Origin: Tenrec ecaudatus
Lineage: Eukaryota; Chordata; Mammalia; Afrosoricida; Tenrecidae
DNA length: 64,000 nucleotides
Reading direction: 5' to 3'
Assembly (NCBI RefSeq): GCF_050624435.1
Contig: NC_134541.1
Coordinates: 103,040,805-103,104,804, forward strand
Shown here one piece after another: positions 32,691 through 43,617 of this stretch. The position numbers and the translations under genes are program-made. The first letter of the stretch is position 1. Each line of letters begins with the position of its first letter. The notes below the pieces were generated by a model that saw only the letters and a program-made list of their open reading frames with translations, was not told the origin of the DNA and ran no database searches.

Positions 32691-33370
32691 TCTGTCTTAC
32701 ATGATAACAGATTGTGGATGAGCCAGTGTGATGGCCTAGCCAGACCCAGATGTCTCCACATTGGCAGGGATTTCCATCAGTCTTGTCCCCAAGAGCTGCC
32801 TGTGAAAAAGGATACCTTCCTCCAATCCAACACCAGTTGTGGCCAACAAGCATGGCTTGGAACTGCCCCCCTCTCTCTACTTTGAGACAGGAGGAAGGAA
32901 ACCGAATTACAGGAGTCCCCAAGCAGACCTGGATTCCCTCGGGGACACATCTCTGACATGGCATCACTCATCTTGGTCTCTGTCTTTGATGCCTCCTCTG
33001 GGGTCAAAGAGACACTGAGGCTGGAGTGGAGGCAGCTGTCCATTTTCCCCTGCTGACACCGTAGCAAGAGCAAGCCTGTTCGCAGGCCAGAGAAGGTATG
33101 CATATCCGCTGGACCAGTGTGTCAGCTTGATGGCACGGATCAGTCTGTTGAGAGGACTCACCTCTGCATAGGTAGATGTCTCTAGTCACTTCCTGTTACC
33201 TGCAATTATACTGCCCCCCAAAGGTGCTCTCTGTGCAGAAGTTGAATCCAACGTACTGCCCACAGAGACAGACCTCAGCATAGGAAAGTGCCCTAGAAAG
33301 ACTGCTTGAGGACAGGACGTAGTTGCACACCTTGAGGTGAGATGGACACAGTTAAAATACAGCTCACCCT
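32691..33370. other. Unique block, no gene
   Basis: Several overlapping frames of 60-126 codons occur on both strands, none with recognised similarity. No repeat assigned. Confidence 0.4.
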
Positions 33371-33374
33371 CAGC

Positions 33375-33540
33375 TGAGTGGCTTTTGGCAAGCAAGGTAC
33401 TTCTCCTCTCTAAGTCTTATAGTTTTCTTCTGTAAAGTGAGGGTAGTAGTACCCTTCTCCAAGGGATATTCTCCAGATTGAATGGAATAATATCAGGAAT
33501 ATGGTTAGCATAGTATCAGTAAACTAAATGTTAGACAAGA
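33375..33540 (+). mobile_element. MIR SINE
   Basis: CTGAGTGGCTTTTGGCAAGC, TTTTCTTCTGTAAAGTGAGG and AGATTGAATGGAATAATATC match sense MIR. Confidence 0.72.
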
Positions 33541-33587
33541 GCTAAATAATGGATGAGTAGGTGGAAGGATAGAATATAGATATATAC

Positions 33588-35566
33588 CCCCATACCAGCT
33601 ACGTGGACAACTGTCCCTCCCCCCAGAAGAAGTTACCTTAGAGTACGACACTGAAGCTGCTGCTAGGGGAGAGGGGCATGTCTGATCAGAGCACATGAGA
33701 GCAAATGAAGGGGGAGGAAGAGAGAGTGGAGCACATCCTGGTCCATCAGGCCTGGAGGATGATATCCTCACTCTGAACAGCCAATGCACAGAGTGGACCA
33801 TATGGCTGATCCCACTACAAGACACACCATCCCTTGCTGGCCCAGGGCCCTAAGGGGGACAACCTTGGAGACTCAGTATCGGGACTGGCCCAGACTGACC
33901 CTGTGACACCGAGGCAAACCACTGAAGGCGTACTGTAGAGCAACCATGGGAGCAGAGGAAGGAGCCCCCGAGAGAGTACAAAGGACAGACTCTGGGGCCA
34001 GAGCATGGCATCCCATTGGACCTGACTGAAGGACACGCCTAGAAACCAAAAATCAGACGTTGATGTATTTACAGGTTTTCCTTTATTTAAAAAATTTTTA
34101 ATTTATTTATTCTTTTATTGGTCATGGGGTTTTTTTGTTGTCATCACTGTGTTCTCATTCCTCGCCTATCTTGCTATGGCTTGATTTTTTGGTGCCTATT
34201 AATGTCTCTACAGATCTATCTAGATAAGATGGGATGGATGAATAGTCTGGAGGAGAAAACAACGGGACTAATGGTTCCGGGGGGGACACAGGAGAGGGAG
34301 AGGTGGGGGTAAGGGGCTGGTGCTGATCAACCCATGGACAGGGGAGCAACAAGTGATCCAAAATCAGTGGCAAGGAGGGTGTGAGAGGCCTGGTAGGGCA
34401 CTCAACTACTTTTTCAACGCAAGAACATGTTGTTCTTTTAACTTGGCAATCCATGATGCACACCTTCCCAACACGATTGCTGAAGAAAAATGTGTGCATG
34501 TGCAAACATGGTGAAGAAAGCTGATGGTGCCCGCCTATCAAAAGATATAGTGTCTGGGGTCTTAAAGGCTTGAAGATAAACAAGTGGCCATCTAACTGAG
34601 AAGCATGAAAGCACACATGGAAGAAGCACACCAGCCTGTCTGACCACAACGTGCAGAAGGGACCAGTTATCAGACATCAAAGAACAGAAAGTCATATCAG
34701 TGTGTGCTCACCTTCCCGATACGATCACTGAAGACAAACATGTGCATAAGCAAATGTGGTGAAGAAAGTTGACCGTGCCCGGCTATCTAAAGATATAGTG
34801 TCTGGGGTCTTAAAGGCTTGAAGATAAACAACCGGCCATCTAGCTCAGAAACAACAAAGCCCACATGGAAGAAGCACACCAGCCTGTGTGCCCATGAGCT
34901 GTCAAAGGGATCAGCTATCAAGCATCAAGGAACAAAAAATCATATCATTGTAAATGTGGGTGAGTGCAGAGTGGAGACTCAAAGTCCATTGGTAGGCAAC
35001 TGAATACCCCCTTATTGAAGGGTTGTGGGGGAGGAGATAAGCCAGTCAGGGTGCAGGGTAGCAACGATGAAACATATAACGTTCCTCTAGTTCTTAAATG
35101 CTTCCTCCCCCGCCCGCCCTCTACCTTACAAATCTGGCTACACTAGAGGATATACATTGGTACTGGAAACACAGGGAATCCAGCACAGATGACCCTTCAG
35201 GACCAGTGGTGAGAATGGCGATGCCCAGAGGGTGGATGGAATGTGGAGTGGAAAGGGAGAACCGATTACAAGAATCTATGTATGGTCTCCTCCCTGGGGG
35301 ATAGATGGCAGAGAAAATGGCGGGGGAGACATCAGACAGTGTAACATATGACAAAATAATAATAATTTATGAATTATGAAGGGTTCATGAATGAGAGGGA
35401 AATCAGGAGGGAGGAGGAAAAATGAGGAGCCGATATTAAGGGCTCAAGTAGAAGACAAATGTTTTGAGAATGATGATGGCAACAATGTACATATGTGCTT
35501 GACACAATGAATGTATGTATGGATTGTGATAAGAATTTTACGAGTCTCCAATAAAATGATTTTTAA
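33588..35566 (+). mobile_element. 5'-truncated L1, 1.98 kb of 3' UTR
   Basis: A sense copy entirely within the L1 3' UTR, ending CCAATAAAATGATTTTTAA. A perfect 17-bp duplication AGAATATAGATATATAC flanks it at 33571-33587 and 35567-35583. It carries a 248-bp tandem duplication absent from the other copies in the window. Confidence 0.95.
34452..34947 (+). repeat. Two-unit 248-bp tandem repeat in L1 3' UTR
   Basis: GATATAGTGTCTGGGGTCTT occurs at 34544 and again at 34792, and CACCTTCCC plus CGAT at 34461 and 34709. Both units end with GAACARAAARTCATATCA. The units differ by perhaps one base in ten, so the duplication is not recent. Confidence 0.9.
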
Positions 35567-35712
35567 AGAATATAGATATATACGTGGAGGTAGATCAAAT
35601 GATAGATAAGTGGATGGGTAGATGGAATGGATAGAAGAATAGAAATATGGATAGATTGCATGATAAATGAATGGATAGAATGAGAGTTGAATAGGACAAT
35701 TGATAGATTTTT
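35567..35712 (+). repeat. Degenerate GATA/GGAT-type simple repeat
   Basis: Imperfect tetranucleotides such as GATAGATAAGTGGATGGG and GATGGAATGGATAG. The same kind of sequence occurs left of the L1 (33541-33587), so the L1 inserted into this array. Confidence 0.75.
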
Positions 35713-35714
35713 TC

Positions 35715-35985
35715 TTTCTTTGTACCTAGTCTGTCCTAATCTGGAAGCTCTGTTGAAACCTGTCCACCCTGGGTGACCCTGTTGGTCTCACAGGGGCCTC
35801 AAATAGTTTGTAGAAAACTCCGTTTCCTTTTCATTCCAGGTCTCCACAATGTTTTGAGGCTTCCTCTGATTTGAAAGATCTGTGCCAGAGCCACCGGCAA
35901 CACTCCAGTCCAACACACTAACCGGCAAGGGGTGTGGACAGTGGCCCATTACTCTGCTGAAACCCAGAGGTGATCATTATGCCAT
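35715..35985. repeat. Ancient interspersed repeat, class uncertain
   Basis: TCTGGAAGCTCTGTTGAAAC, then AACACTCCAGTCCAACACAC, has parallels at 56490 (GTCTGGAAGCTCGGCTATGA, CACAGCAACATGTAAACC). The shared layout suggests a common old family that I cannot name. Confidence 0.35.
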
Positions 35986-36327
35986 GGGCATTGAAAGATG
36001 CATTTCCATCTTTTGAAAGAGCACAGTAGCTCCTATTCAATGTTTGAGGTATTGGGTGAATTTAGACTTGGTCAAGGCAACAAATGGCCAATTCACAGCT
36101 GAACTGAGGAAGTACCTTTGGCATGAGGTATCTCCCCTCTGCTGGCCTCACCCCTTCCTGCTTTCTTCACTCCCCCTCATCAAGGTCTCATCTCTGATCT
36201 GTTGTTCACCAGGAAAATATGCAAAATACAGGGTGTCTCCCATGGTCTCTATCTGCTGCTCAAGATCCAAAGCAGAGTCCCAAACCAGAGAGTCCCAAAA
36301 GCACCCGTCTCACCTCCATCAAGTGGG

Positions 36328-36394
36328 CTCCTCTCACTCAGTATACACTTTTGAGGACCTCTTATGGGCCAGACTGAAGAAGACTCTATGTATT
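36328..36394 (-). mobile_element. L2 3' end, left part
   Basis: ACTCAGTATACACTTTTGAG and GACCTCTTATGGGCCAGA follow the antisense L2 end. The match continues at 36773 after an RTE insertion. Confidence 0.5.
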
Positions 36395-36772
36395 TGAATG
36401 ATGGTGCTGTTGACAAATATTGAAAATACCATGGATGGCCAAAAGAATTAACAAATCTATCTTGGAAGAAGTACAGCTAGAATGCTCCTTAGAAGCAAGG
36501 ATGGTGAGACTTCATCTCATGTACTTTGGACATGTTATCAAGAGAGACCAGTCCCCAGAGAAGGAGTTAATGCTTGGTAAAGTAGAGTAACAGTGGGGGA
36601 GAAAAAGAGGAAGGGCCTCTACGAGATGACCCAGTGGCTGCAACAATGGACTCAGACATAAGAACAATCGTGAGGATGGCGCAGGACTAGACCATGTTTC
36701 ATTCTGTTGTACAGAGGACTGCTATGAGTCTGCACTGATTGGATGGCACTCACCACCACCAACAACAATGTA
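36395..36772 (+). mobile_element. RTE LINE 3' end inside L2
   Basis: ATACCATGGATGGCCAAAAG, AACAAATCTATCTTGGAAGA, GTACTTTGGACATGTTATCA and GAGAGACCAGTCCCCAGAG, ending near GATTGGATGGCACTCACCAC. A well preserved RTE end with a truncated ORF C-terminus. Confidence 0.85.
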
Positions 36773-36880
36773 CCGATCATTCAAAGTAGGTCAATGAAAA
36801 GATGGCAACCCTGTCTCTTCAGAAACTCACAAGCCAGTGGAGGAAACAGACATGATGACGATTATTTTAAGGGCTTCATT
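36773..36880 (-). mobile_element. L2 3' end, right part
   Basis: AGTAGGTCAATGAAAAGATG, ACCCTGTCTCTTCAGAAACT and CAGTGGAGGAAACAGACATG continue the antisense L2 broken at 36394. Confidence 0.5.
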
Positions 36881-37176
36881 TTCTAATATTTCCCCCTTTC
36901 TCATTTGAAAATAATTATATCAGTCAGCACAGGATTACAACTGTGTGCTGGTGAGGAAATCCATGTAAATAAATAAAAGGAAGTTAGAAGTAAGATAACA
37001 CATGGTCCATAACACACAGCCTGAACAAAAGTGCGGCAGCCTGGAAGTTTTAGCTCTGAGCTACCTAACAGACAATGCAAAGAGAGAAAAAAAGTCACAC
37101 ACAGATCTAGGATGGTAAGCAGAGGTGGAAAGACAGGACAGTTGGGGAAGATCTTAAAGGATAAGCAAGAGTTAGC

Positions 37177-37362
37177 TCATTGCCATTGATTTGATGCTGA
37201 CTCACAGGACAGTGTAGACCTTCCCCTGTGAGTTTCCAAGACTTTAACTTTTTATGAAAGGAGAGTCTTGTCTTTCTCCCTCAGAGAGGCTGGTGGTTTT
37301 GAATTTCTGACCTTGCCGTTAGCAGTCCAAAACGAAACCACCATGCCCCAGGGATCCTTCTA
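37177..37362 (-). mobile_element. AfroSINE, antisense
   Basis: GCCATTGATTTGATGCTGAC, CAAGACTTTAACTTTTTATG, GGCTGGTGGTTTTGAATTTC and CACCATGCCCCAGGGATCC in tail-to-head order. Confidence 0.87.
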
Positions 37363-37384
37363 GCCAGAATTATGTTGTCATTAT

Positions 37385-37429
37385 TTTTGATAGGTGCCAT
37401 CAAGTCAGTTCCAACCCATAGTGACCATG
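37385..37429 (-). mobile_element. RTE LINE tail, left part
   Basis: GGTGCCATCAAGTCAGTTCC and CATAGTGACCATG are the antisense RTE tail, broken off at a W insertion and resuming at 37879. Confidence 0.72.
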
Positions 37430-37878
37430 TTAGAATGGGTTGACTAGAGAAGCAAACTCAGTGACACTCACATATGTGTGTGGGGGGGCGGGGGGGTGTG
37501 TATGAGAGAGAGAGAGAGAAAGAGAAAGAGCTTTCTATCCAGAAGTACTTACATATCAAAAAAAAAAATTCCAGCTTAGTCCAGATCAAGTTCACAAATC
37601 TAATCCTAGTCCATAAATCTCTCTTCAGACTCAAGCAGTTACATGCAATGATGCAGAATGCAAGAAGCTCATAAGCCGGTGGGTGCAGAGTCTTGTGGAT
37701 CCAATGGCAGTGGAAGCATCACAAGGATCCAGCAGGTCTATGGCAGGTCCCCACGTGGCCAGGACCCTCCTTATGAGGAGGTCACATCCATAGGAGGCAC
37801 CATCAAGCTGTGACCTGATTGACAGGTTATACTCCACCCCTACACTTCAAGTTGACACGAAATTATGTAACTACCACA
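37430..37878 (-). repeat. W-family repeat inserted in RTE
   Basis: TTAGAATGGGTTGACTAGAG at one end, CATAAGCCGGTGGGTGCAGA and TTGTGGATCCAATGGCAGTG inside, and GTAACTACCACA at the other. Flanks GTGACCATG (37421) and GTGATCCTATG (37879) look like an imperfect 9-11 bp target duplication. A G-rich run and (GA)n lie at 37483-37530. Confidence 0.78.
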
Positions 37879-38105
37879 GTGATCCTATGCTCAACATAGC
37901 AAAAACACTGCCCAGTCCTGTGCCATCCTAACAATTGTTTCTATGCTTGAGGCCACTGTCGCAGTCACTGTGTCAATCCATCTCCTGGAGGGTCTTCCTC
38001 TTCTTCACTGCCCCTCCACTTTACCAAACATGACGTCCTTCTGAGAGACTGAGCTCTCCTGACAACATGCCCAAGGTATGTACGATGAAGTCTCACCATC
38101 ATCGG
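37879..38105 (-). mobile_element. RTE LINE 3' end, right part
   Basis: Resumes with CATAGCAAAAACACTGCCCA, CTATGCTTGAGGCCACTGTC, CCACTTTACCAAACATGACG and ACAACATGCCCAAGGTATG. Confidence 0.8.
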
Positions 38106-39428
38106 CTTCCTTGAAGACTCAAGAGTTACACAGCTTGATAAAAGTGGGCATAGACAGCCCTGACAAGGCCAAGGAGACAGAGAAGAGCAGGGAAGGCTCT
38201 GAGCTTCTGTGCACAGCGTGGGGCACCATAGCTCTGGCCATATTCCATAAAGTTAGTACCAAACTTCAGAGTGAATCCTACCAGCAGTCTGTTCTTGCTT
38301 GTTCCACAGCAAATCAGCTCAAAAGATGAAAGTCAGTTGAAGCTACATGAGATTGCAAAGGAAGAAAAGAAGAAAAAAGAACACATTCTCAGCCTGCCTT
38401 TTCTTTTGTTTCTGGCTTGGCAGAGCTGAGAATATATGAGAATCATTTCAGAGGTAAGTGTTCTGCTCATAAGAAAGCATTAACAATCAGAGAACGCCTC
38501 CGCTGGGCCCTTCAACCTCCCTTGCACCACCTGGTTCATAGATTCCTGTTGTGACTGATGGAAGCAGTGCCTCAGGGTCTACATTGCCCGATGGCTACCC
38601 TGGAGGGCCTCTGACTATACCCTGGCCAGATGCCAAGGGCAGACCAAGAGAAGGTGATCTCTGTGGGCCATCTGTGATGTCTGTGCATGTTTCTGGTTGG
38701 TCTCCCCAGTCAACCAGGCAGCCAGCCAACCAGCTAACCAATTTGCTGGGGTAAAGGGCCTAACTTTGCTAACCATGGGATGGGAACCAGATCATGGAGG
38801 ACCTCGTAAGCTGTTGGCATTGCATCAAGTCCTCTGGGAAGCAGATTCTGGGTGCGGAGTAGATAGGAGTTCACTACTCGTAGGAACAACTCCTCTGAGG
38901 AAGAAAAGGATGCAGGATGAGGAAGGAGAAGCTCCACAATTACAGCAGCTGGTCCCCCAGGGAGCACTGGGCTTGCAGCGGCCCTGCCAAGACGTTCCAA
39001 AGAGAAGCAAGGAGACCAGGCCCTTGGGTGCATCCTTGGAAAGAGACAACTCCAGGTGGAGGCAGAGCCTTGGTCAGGGCAGCTGTCTTTCTCAGGAAGA
39101 AGCCAACTGTGAGTCATGGGCAGCTAACACTTCCAGGAAGATGCTGGAAGTGTAAAAAGCCTTGTCCTTGAGAAGGGTCGGAAGGTCACACTCCAACATC
39201 CACTACACCCTATTAAGGAGTTGAGATGCCCCCTACTCCTTCAGAATAAAACCAAGAGACCAGCCACCCGCCACTGCACCTGACCATTCTCTGTTGGCTG
39301 GTGCAATCCAGTGGTGAGCTGAGAGCAAACCCCAGCTTAGGAGACAGGGTTGTTCTTCATGTGGATGACTCTGTGCTGAAAGCATGGGGACAGTCAAGAA
39401 AAAAAAAAGAGAGAAAACACAACCACTG
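38106..39428. other. Unique 1.3 kb block, no gene
   Basis: The longest stretch here in which I recognise neither a repeat nor a gene. Open frames of up to 152 codons around 38700-39155 on both strands lack motifs and splice context. Two nearby copies of AACCAG/CAGCCAACC-type sequence at 38716-38745 are a minor local repeat. Confidence 0.4.
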
Positions 39429-39429
39429 C

Positions 39430-39560
39430 CACCAATTGCCATCAAGTCAACACCAACTCGTGTGACAGGGTAGAATTGCTCCATGGGGCTGTCCAGGCTG
39501 TGTCCTGTTGGAAGCAGGTCACCAGGCCCCTGACTTGTGAGACCCTTACCTGCTTTCTGA
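39430..39560 (-). mobile_element. Older AfroSINE subtype, partial
   Basis: TTGCCATCAAGTCAACACCA, GAATTGCTCCATGGGGCTGT and GAAGCAGGTCACCAGGCCCC. The head side is lost. Confidence 0.72.
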
Positions 39561-39635
39561 TAATGAAGCATTTACTCACCAGCCTTTGATAATATTTTTT
39601 TTTGTTTTTCATTGTCTTTGTGTATGGCTCTCTTA

Positions 39636-39822
39636 AGGAGCCCCTATGGGTACCATTGTTAATCACTGGACTTCTTCCTAAAAGGTCAGCAGCCCCACTC
39701 TGGAGGAAGCTGTGGCAGTCTGTGTTCATAGCAACAACAGCCTTGGAAACCCCCTAGGGAAGTTCTACTCGGTCCTGCAGGATCACCATGGGTCAGAGTT
39801 GACTCAATGACAATGGGTTTAG
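39636..39822 (+). mobile_element. AfroSINE
   Basis: GGAGCCCCTATGGGTACCAT, ACAGCCTTGGAAACCCCCTA and GAGTTGACTCAATGACAATG. Confidence 0.83.
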
Positions 39823-39929
39823 AGCGGCTATGTTGGTGTCCAGAAGGTGCATAGAGTTTATGGCTTCATTTAAGAATATTAGTTGTCAACAGAGAAGACA
39901 TAGGTGTCCATGGAGGGTTTTAATCTAAA

Positions 39930-40115
39930 CTGGACAAGTAAGAAAGGCCTGGTGATCTACTTCCAACAACCAGCCAATGCAAACCCTGTGGATCACAATG
40001 GTCCAGTCTACAATGGAACATGGGAATAGTGCAGGACGGAGTTGCATGTCATTCTGTTGCTCACAGTGTCACCATGGGCCAGGAGCCAACCCGATGGTAA
40101 CTAACAACGATGGCA
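39930..40115 (+). mobile_element. Older AfroSINE subtype
   Basis: GGCCTGGTGATCTACTTCCA, CAAACCCTGTGGATCACAAT, GTCATTCTGTTGCTCACAG and CCCGATGGTAACTAACAACG. Its 3' end matches RTE tails. Confidence 0.78.
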
Positions 40116-40354
40116 GAGAAGGCAGGAAAGACACAATCCCTTGGGGGTGAGGGTAAGTAATTAAAGAGAAAGAGGAAATGAGAGACAACAACACCATCTT
40201 CAGGATATGGTCCAGGGCTATCCAACTGGCCAGTAGATTTCACAATCATACTCAGACCCCCTTTGGTTCCATCTCTGATGGTGCTTTGTCTTTGGGCTTT
40301 GGAGGAAACCTCTGTGGTGGTGGTCATAGTAACCCACAACCACATATGTTCATT

Positions 40355-40470
40355 CGATCAATATTTCTTTCTAGAATCCCAACTGCATCCTAGTGCTTGG
40401 ATACAAGGTAGATTCGGGTAAAGACCATGTTGGGGGTAAGCTCTCACACCAGTTGGAGAACAATGAATGC
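40355..40470 (-). mobile_element. L2-like fragment
   Basis: GTTCATTCGATCAATATTTC, then GTGCTTGGATACAAGGTAGA, resembles antisense L2. Confidence 0.45.
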
Positions 40471-40487
40471 AAGCATAATGGTGATAC

Positions 40488-40535
40488 TCATTCACTGCCA
40501 TCGAGTCAATTCCAGCTCATCGTGACTCTGAAGTT
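40488..40535 (-). mobile_element. AfroSINE tail fragment
   Basis: TTCACTGCCATCGAGTCAAT and CAGCTCATCGTGACTCT; only the tail remains. Confidence 0.72.
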
Positions 40536-40619
40536 TGAGGATTGAGATGTTATCCAAAGACCATCTGACTCCTTTGTTTTATCACACGTTGCTGGATTTT
40601 TTTGAGTATTATTCTGCCT

Positions 40620-40745
40620 AACAGTTCTTAAGTACAGCAGAGGAAACACAATATTATGTGCCCAAGGAGTACAGTGAATCATTTATGGAGCTAGAGCCGA
40701 CCCATCCTTAGCTCAGCATGATTCCAAAGCTATTTCCTTTAGGCA
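40620..40745 (-). mobile_element. MIR fragment
   Basis: GCAGAGGAAACACAATATTA and TGCCCAAGGAGTACAGTGAA resemble antisense MIR. Confidence 0.4.
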
Positions 40746-41004
40746 GCCTGGTCCAGAAAGAAAAACACAAACAAGTCACTTCCTATCGACCTTTAACTCG
40801 CTTCACAGGAGGGGAGGAGATGGTGAGATTCCAAACTCCACTTGTGGGGATGTTCTTTCTTGAATATAAAAGGACGAATGTGTGATACGGGCTTAAATAA
40901 TATGGTGATAGTAGATAGTAATATCAGGCTCATAGTTCTTGTTTGGAGTCTTATTAGCTGTTTGGTATGCTCTGCAGAACCAACTCCCCAACCCCAAACC
41001 CCAG

Positions 41005-41044
41005 ATTCATTGCCATCGAGTTGATCTGACTCCAAGCAACCCTG
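41005..41044 (-). mobile_element. AfroSINE tail fragment
   Basis: TTCATTGCCATCGAGTTGAT then CTGACTCCAAGCAACC. It abuts an opposite AfroSINE. Confidence 0.72.
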
Positions 41045-41240
41045 TGCATGGTGACATAACAGTTAAACCCTCGGTTGCTAACCAAAAGGTTAGCGGATCA
41101 AACCCACCAGGCGCTCCAGGCGGTGGGGAAATGAGGTTGTCCAATTCCATAAAGATATGCGGCCTTGGAGGCTGTGTGGGGCAGCTCTGCTCTGTCCCAC
41201 AGGGCTGTTGTGGATTGGAATCCACATGTTAATGACGATG
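41045..41240 (+). mobile_element. AfroSINE
   Basis: GTTGCTAACCAAAAGGTTAG, CGGATCAAACCCACCAGG, TTCCATAAAGATATGCGGCC and GATTGGAATCCACATGTTAA. Confidence 0.87.
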
Positions 41241-41494
41241 AGGACAGTGAACCCTAGCCTAGCACCCATGGCACTCCTCTTGATGTTTCTCTTACTTCTC
41301 GAGAGTCCCTTCCAGTCTCCTCGCCATCGCCTCCCTCCACTCCAGCCCTGGAGGCCCTGCCCTAGCACCCTGTGCTCCCCTTCAGACAATGCCAAAGGCT
41401 CCCAAGTCTTTAAACACTCTACTTTGGGGAGGCTCATGCTGGTGTCTCAGCCTATGCGTAGTAGGCTCCCTGCTCTGTGGTTTGGACATGACCG

Positions 41495-42014
41495 CTGTCT
41501 TGGTCTGACTTCTCAAGAGCAACAAAACCTGCGAAGCATACTATATATGCGGGAGCTTCAAAAAGCGAGTGGGAAAATCCCCTGATCTTTCCAACCCCGT
41601 TTCCCACACGCCTTTTGAAAGCCCCTCATGCGGGGGCTTTTACTTCAGGGCTCACGCGATTCTGAGGAAATGGACAGTGAAATTGTGGGGGTAGGTAAGG
41701 CCAGAAGTGTGGTTCTGTTTCACATGGCTCCAGGGGCTAATGAACCTTGAGTCTTCAGGTAGGAGACTCCGGCAGGGCTGTGTTCCAAGAATTGGAAGTC
41801 AGTGGATGAGAAGAGTGCAAGGTCCAGAAGGAGAGCAAGCTTGGCCAGAGCACCCATATATAGACTATAGGCAGGTCACACCCCCCAGTCAACGCATCTT
41901 TCAACTGATTGGCTGCTCTGAACAGCTCACAAAAACAGAAGATGGTCATGTAGTGCCTGCCAAAGCACTGTGAATCGTAGGCTAGCCAAGACAACACACA
42001 TAGCGTTAACTATC
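41495..42014 (-). repeat. Old W-family copy, antisense, with MITE
   Basis: GTCTTGGTCTGACTTCTCAA and GAGCAACAAAACCTGCGAAG at one end and GCGTTAACTATCACAA at the other match W termini in a more ancestral form. A small hairpin MITE interrupts it at 41546. Confidence 0.55.
41546..41631. mobile_element. Mariner-type hairpin MITE, ~85 bp
   Basis: GGGAGCTTCAAAAAGCGAGT then GGGAAAA is mirrored by TTTCCCACACGCCTTTTGAA then AGCCCCTCA. The ends are inverted copies of about 28 bases with TATA next to the left end, as expected for a TA-targeting mariner derivative. Confidence 0.68.
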
Positions 42015-42720
42015 ACAAGTGCTTTCCTCCAACCTGCATCTGGGTGCCTCCCAGATATCTAAAACTTACTCAGACCAAAGCCAGACTCTGGGCCCCCCTC
42101 TCCCAAGACCACTCTGCCCTGTAACTCCTGACTTCAGGAAACAACACCATAACCTCCACAGATGTGCCAGCGATAAGTCAGCCACCCATCACTGCTGCTT
42201 CCTTTTCTCCTGCCTCTGAGCACACTCGTGCATGGGTTCCTGTGGAGTTTGCTTTCTAACTGTTCCTTGGGTATTTTCAAGTCTCTCCTAAGAGACTGTT
42301 ATCTCTTGCTTGGAGCAATCATGACAGTGTCCTTACATCCTTTCCCCTTCCCACTTTTCCATTCTCCACTTTCCAAAGGTTATCTGTACGTTTCTGTTCT
42401 CTTAAAAGCAAGTTCCAAGTCGATAACATGGTCTGCATGGTCTACTTGTCCTTTCTCCAGCCTCATCCTCGGCTCTCACCTTCCCCGCCTCTGCACTCTG
42501 GCCTCACAAGTTGAGCCTATCCCTCTGTGGTGGGCCAGACTCTTCCCATTGCAGGGTCTGGGCACCCTCTCTCCTCCCTGCGAGGATGCTCCTCCATATT
42601 CTCATCCTGCTCTACACTCACCTTGTACATTTCATCCCCTGCCAGCCTGGACTTGTACCCTTGTGAGCAATCTCAGTGCACAATGGCTTCTAAGCCAGCT
42701 CTCTTGTGAGACCGCCTCCC
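42015..42720 (+). mobile_element. L2 LINE fragment
   Basis: Scattered sense-strand L2 landmarks: ATATCTAAAACTTACTCAGA, ACATGGTCTGCATGGTCTAC, CTCCAGCCTCATCCTCGGCT, CTCCATATTCTCATCC. A 261-codon frame at 42228-43013 runs across it and is not a gene. Confidence 0.5.
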
Positions 42721-42989
42721 CCGCTGGCAGTCAGAATATCCCTGGAACTCCTGTGTCCGGACAGGAACAGATCGAGTTTGCAATGAATGCTGGCTGGGTG
42801 AACAGGTACGTGAACCACCATCATCGTTGTTGTAGAGCCTCCCAAGATTTGGGGTCCCTGATAGGTCCACTTCATTCCACGAGGCTTTGTTATGTTTACC
42901 AACATTACTGTTTTAGGACACCCAAGGTCCAGCGATTGGCCTCTATTCCCCTGGGAGAATCAGACATCAGAAAAATGGAACGCTTCCAG

Positions 42990-43617
42990 GAACAAATACT
43001 TCTTTTGCCATGAGACTAGAAGAACTAGATGGTGCCCAACTATCATTACTGAACATCTGAGTCAAAGATCCGACAGACAAACTTTGCTCTAAAGGGGGAA
43101 AAAATGCAGAATGGAATTTCAAATATTCGTTAAATCCAGGCTTTCTGGAGTCAGTGAGCGTGGATGACCGCCCCCCCCCCCACCAAAAAAAAACCAGTTC
43201 CTCTGATATCCTCTTTTTAACCTTAAACTTAAATTGTCCCCTGAAGTCTTCTTTAAACCAAATTAAGAGTTTAGCTTATTTAGTAGCGAATGTCACTGTG
43301 GAGCCCTGAGCTCTTCTGAAGAACGACCTTTATGGAATGAAACAGACAGCAGCAACTTGAAAGTGTGGTAGGAAGCTTGGAGCCAGTGAGCTTATCATTA
43401 TGGGGGAAGAATAATTCAGAAAGGGGCAGGGGATGAAGGGCACAATTTGAAGAATGTAACCCAGGCCACTGGGTTGTACATGTAAATATTATTAAATCAG
43501 TGTATGTCCTGATGTGTATACGTTCAAGAACAATTTAGAAAATAATCGTGGATAGTATCTTTTCTGAGGTGATGAAAATGTTCCGTGATTTGGTTGGGGT
43601 AACTGTTACCTCCACTA
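42990..43617 (+). mobile_element. Old afrotherian L1-like 3' UTR, left part
   Basis: AGAACTAGATGGTGCCCAAC is the recognisable entry; the same phrase recurs at 47395. Later CAATTTGAAGAATGTAACCC, GGGTTGTACATGTAAATATT and GGTGATGAAAATGTTCCGTG belong to L1-type tails. Two tail families may be joined here. A SINE interrupts it at 43618. Confidence 0.5.

Noticed and set aside
42228..43013. 261-codon open frame, the longest in the window
   Set aside because: Most of it lies across an L2 fragment, and the translation has no recognisable domain or splice context. It is chance openness.
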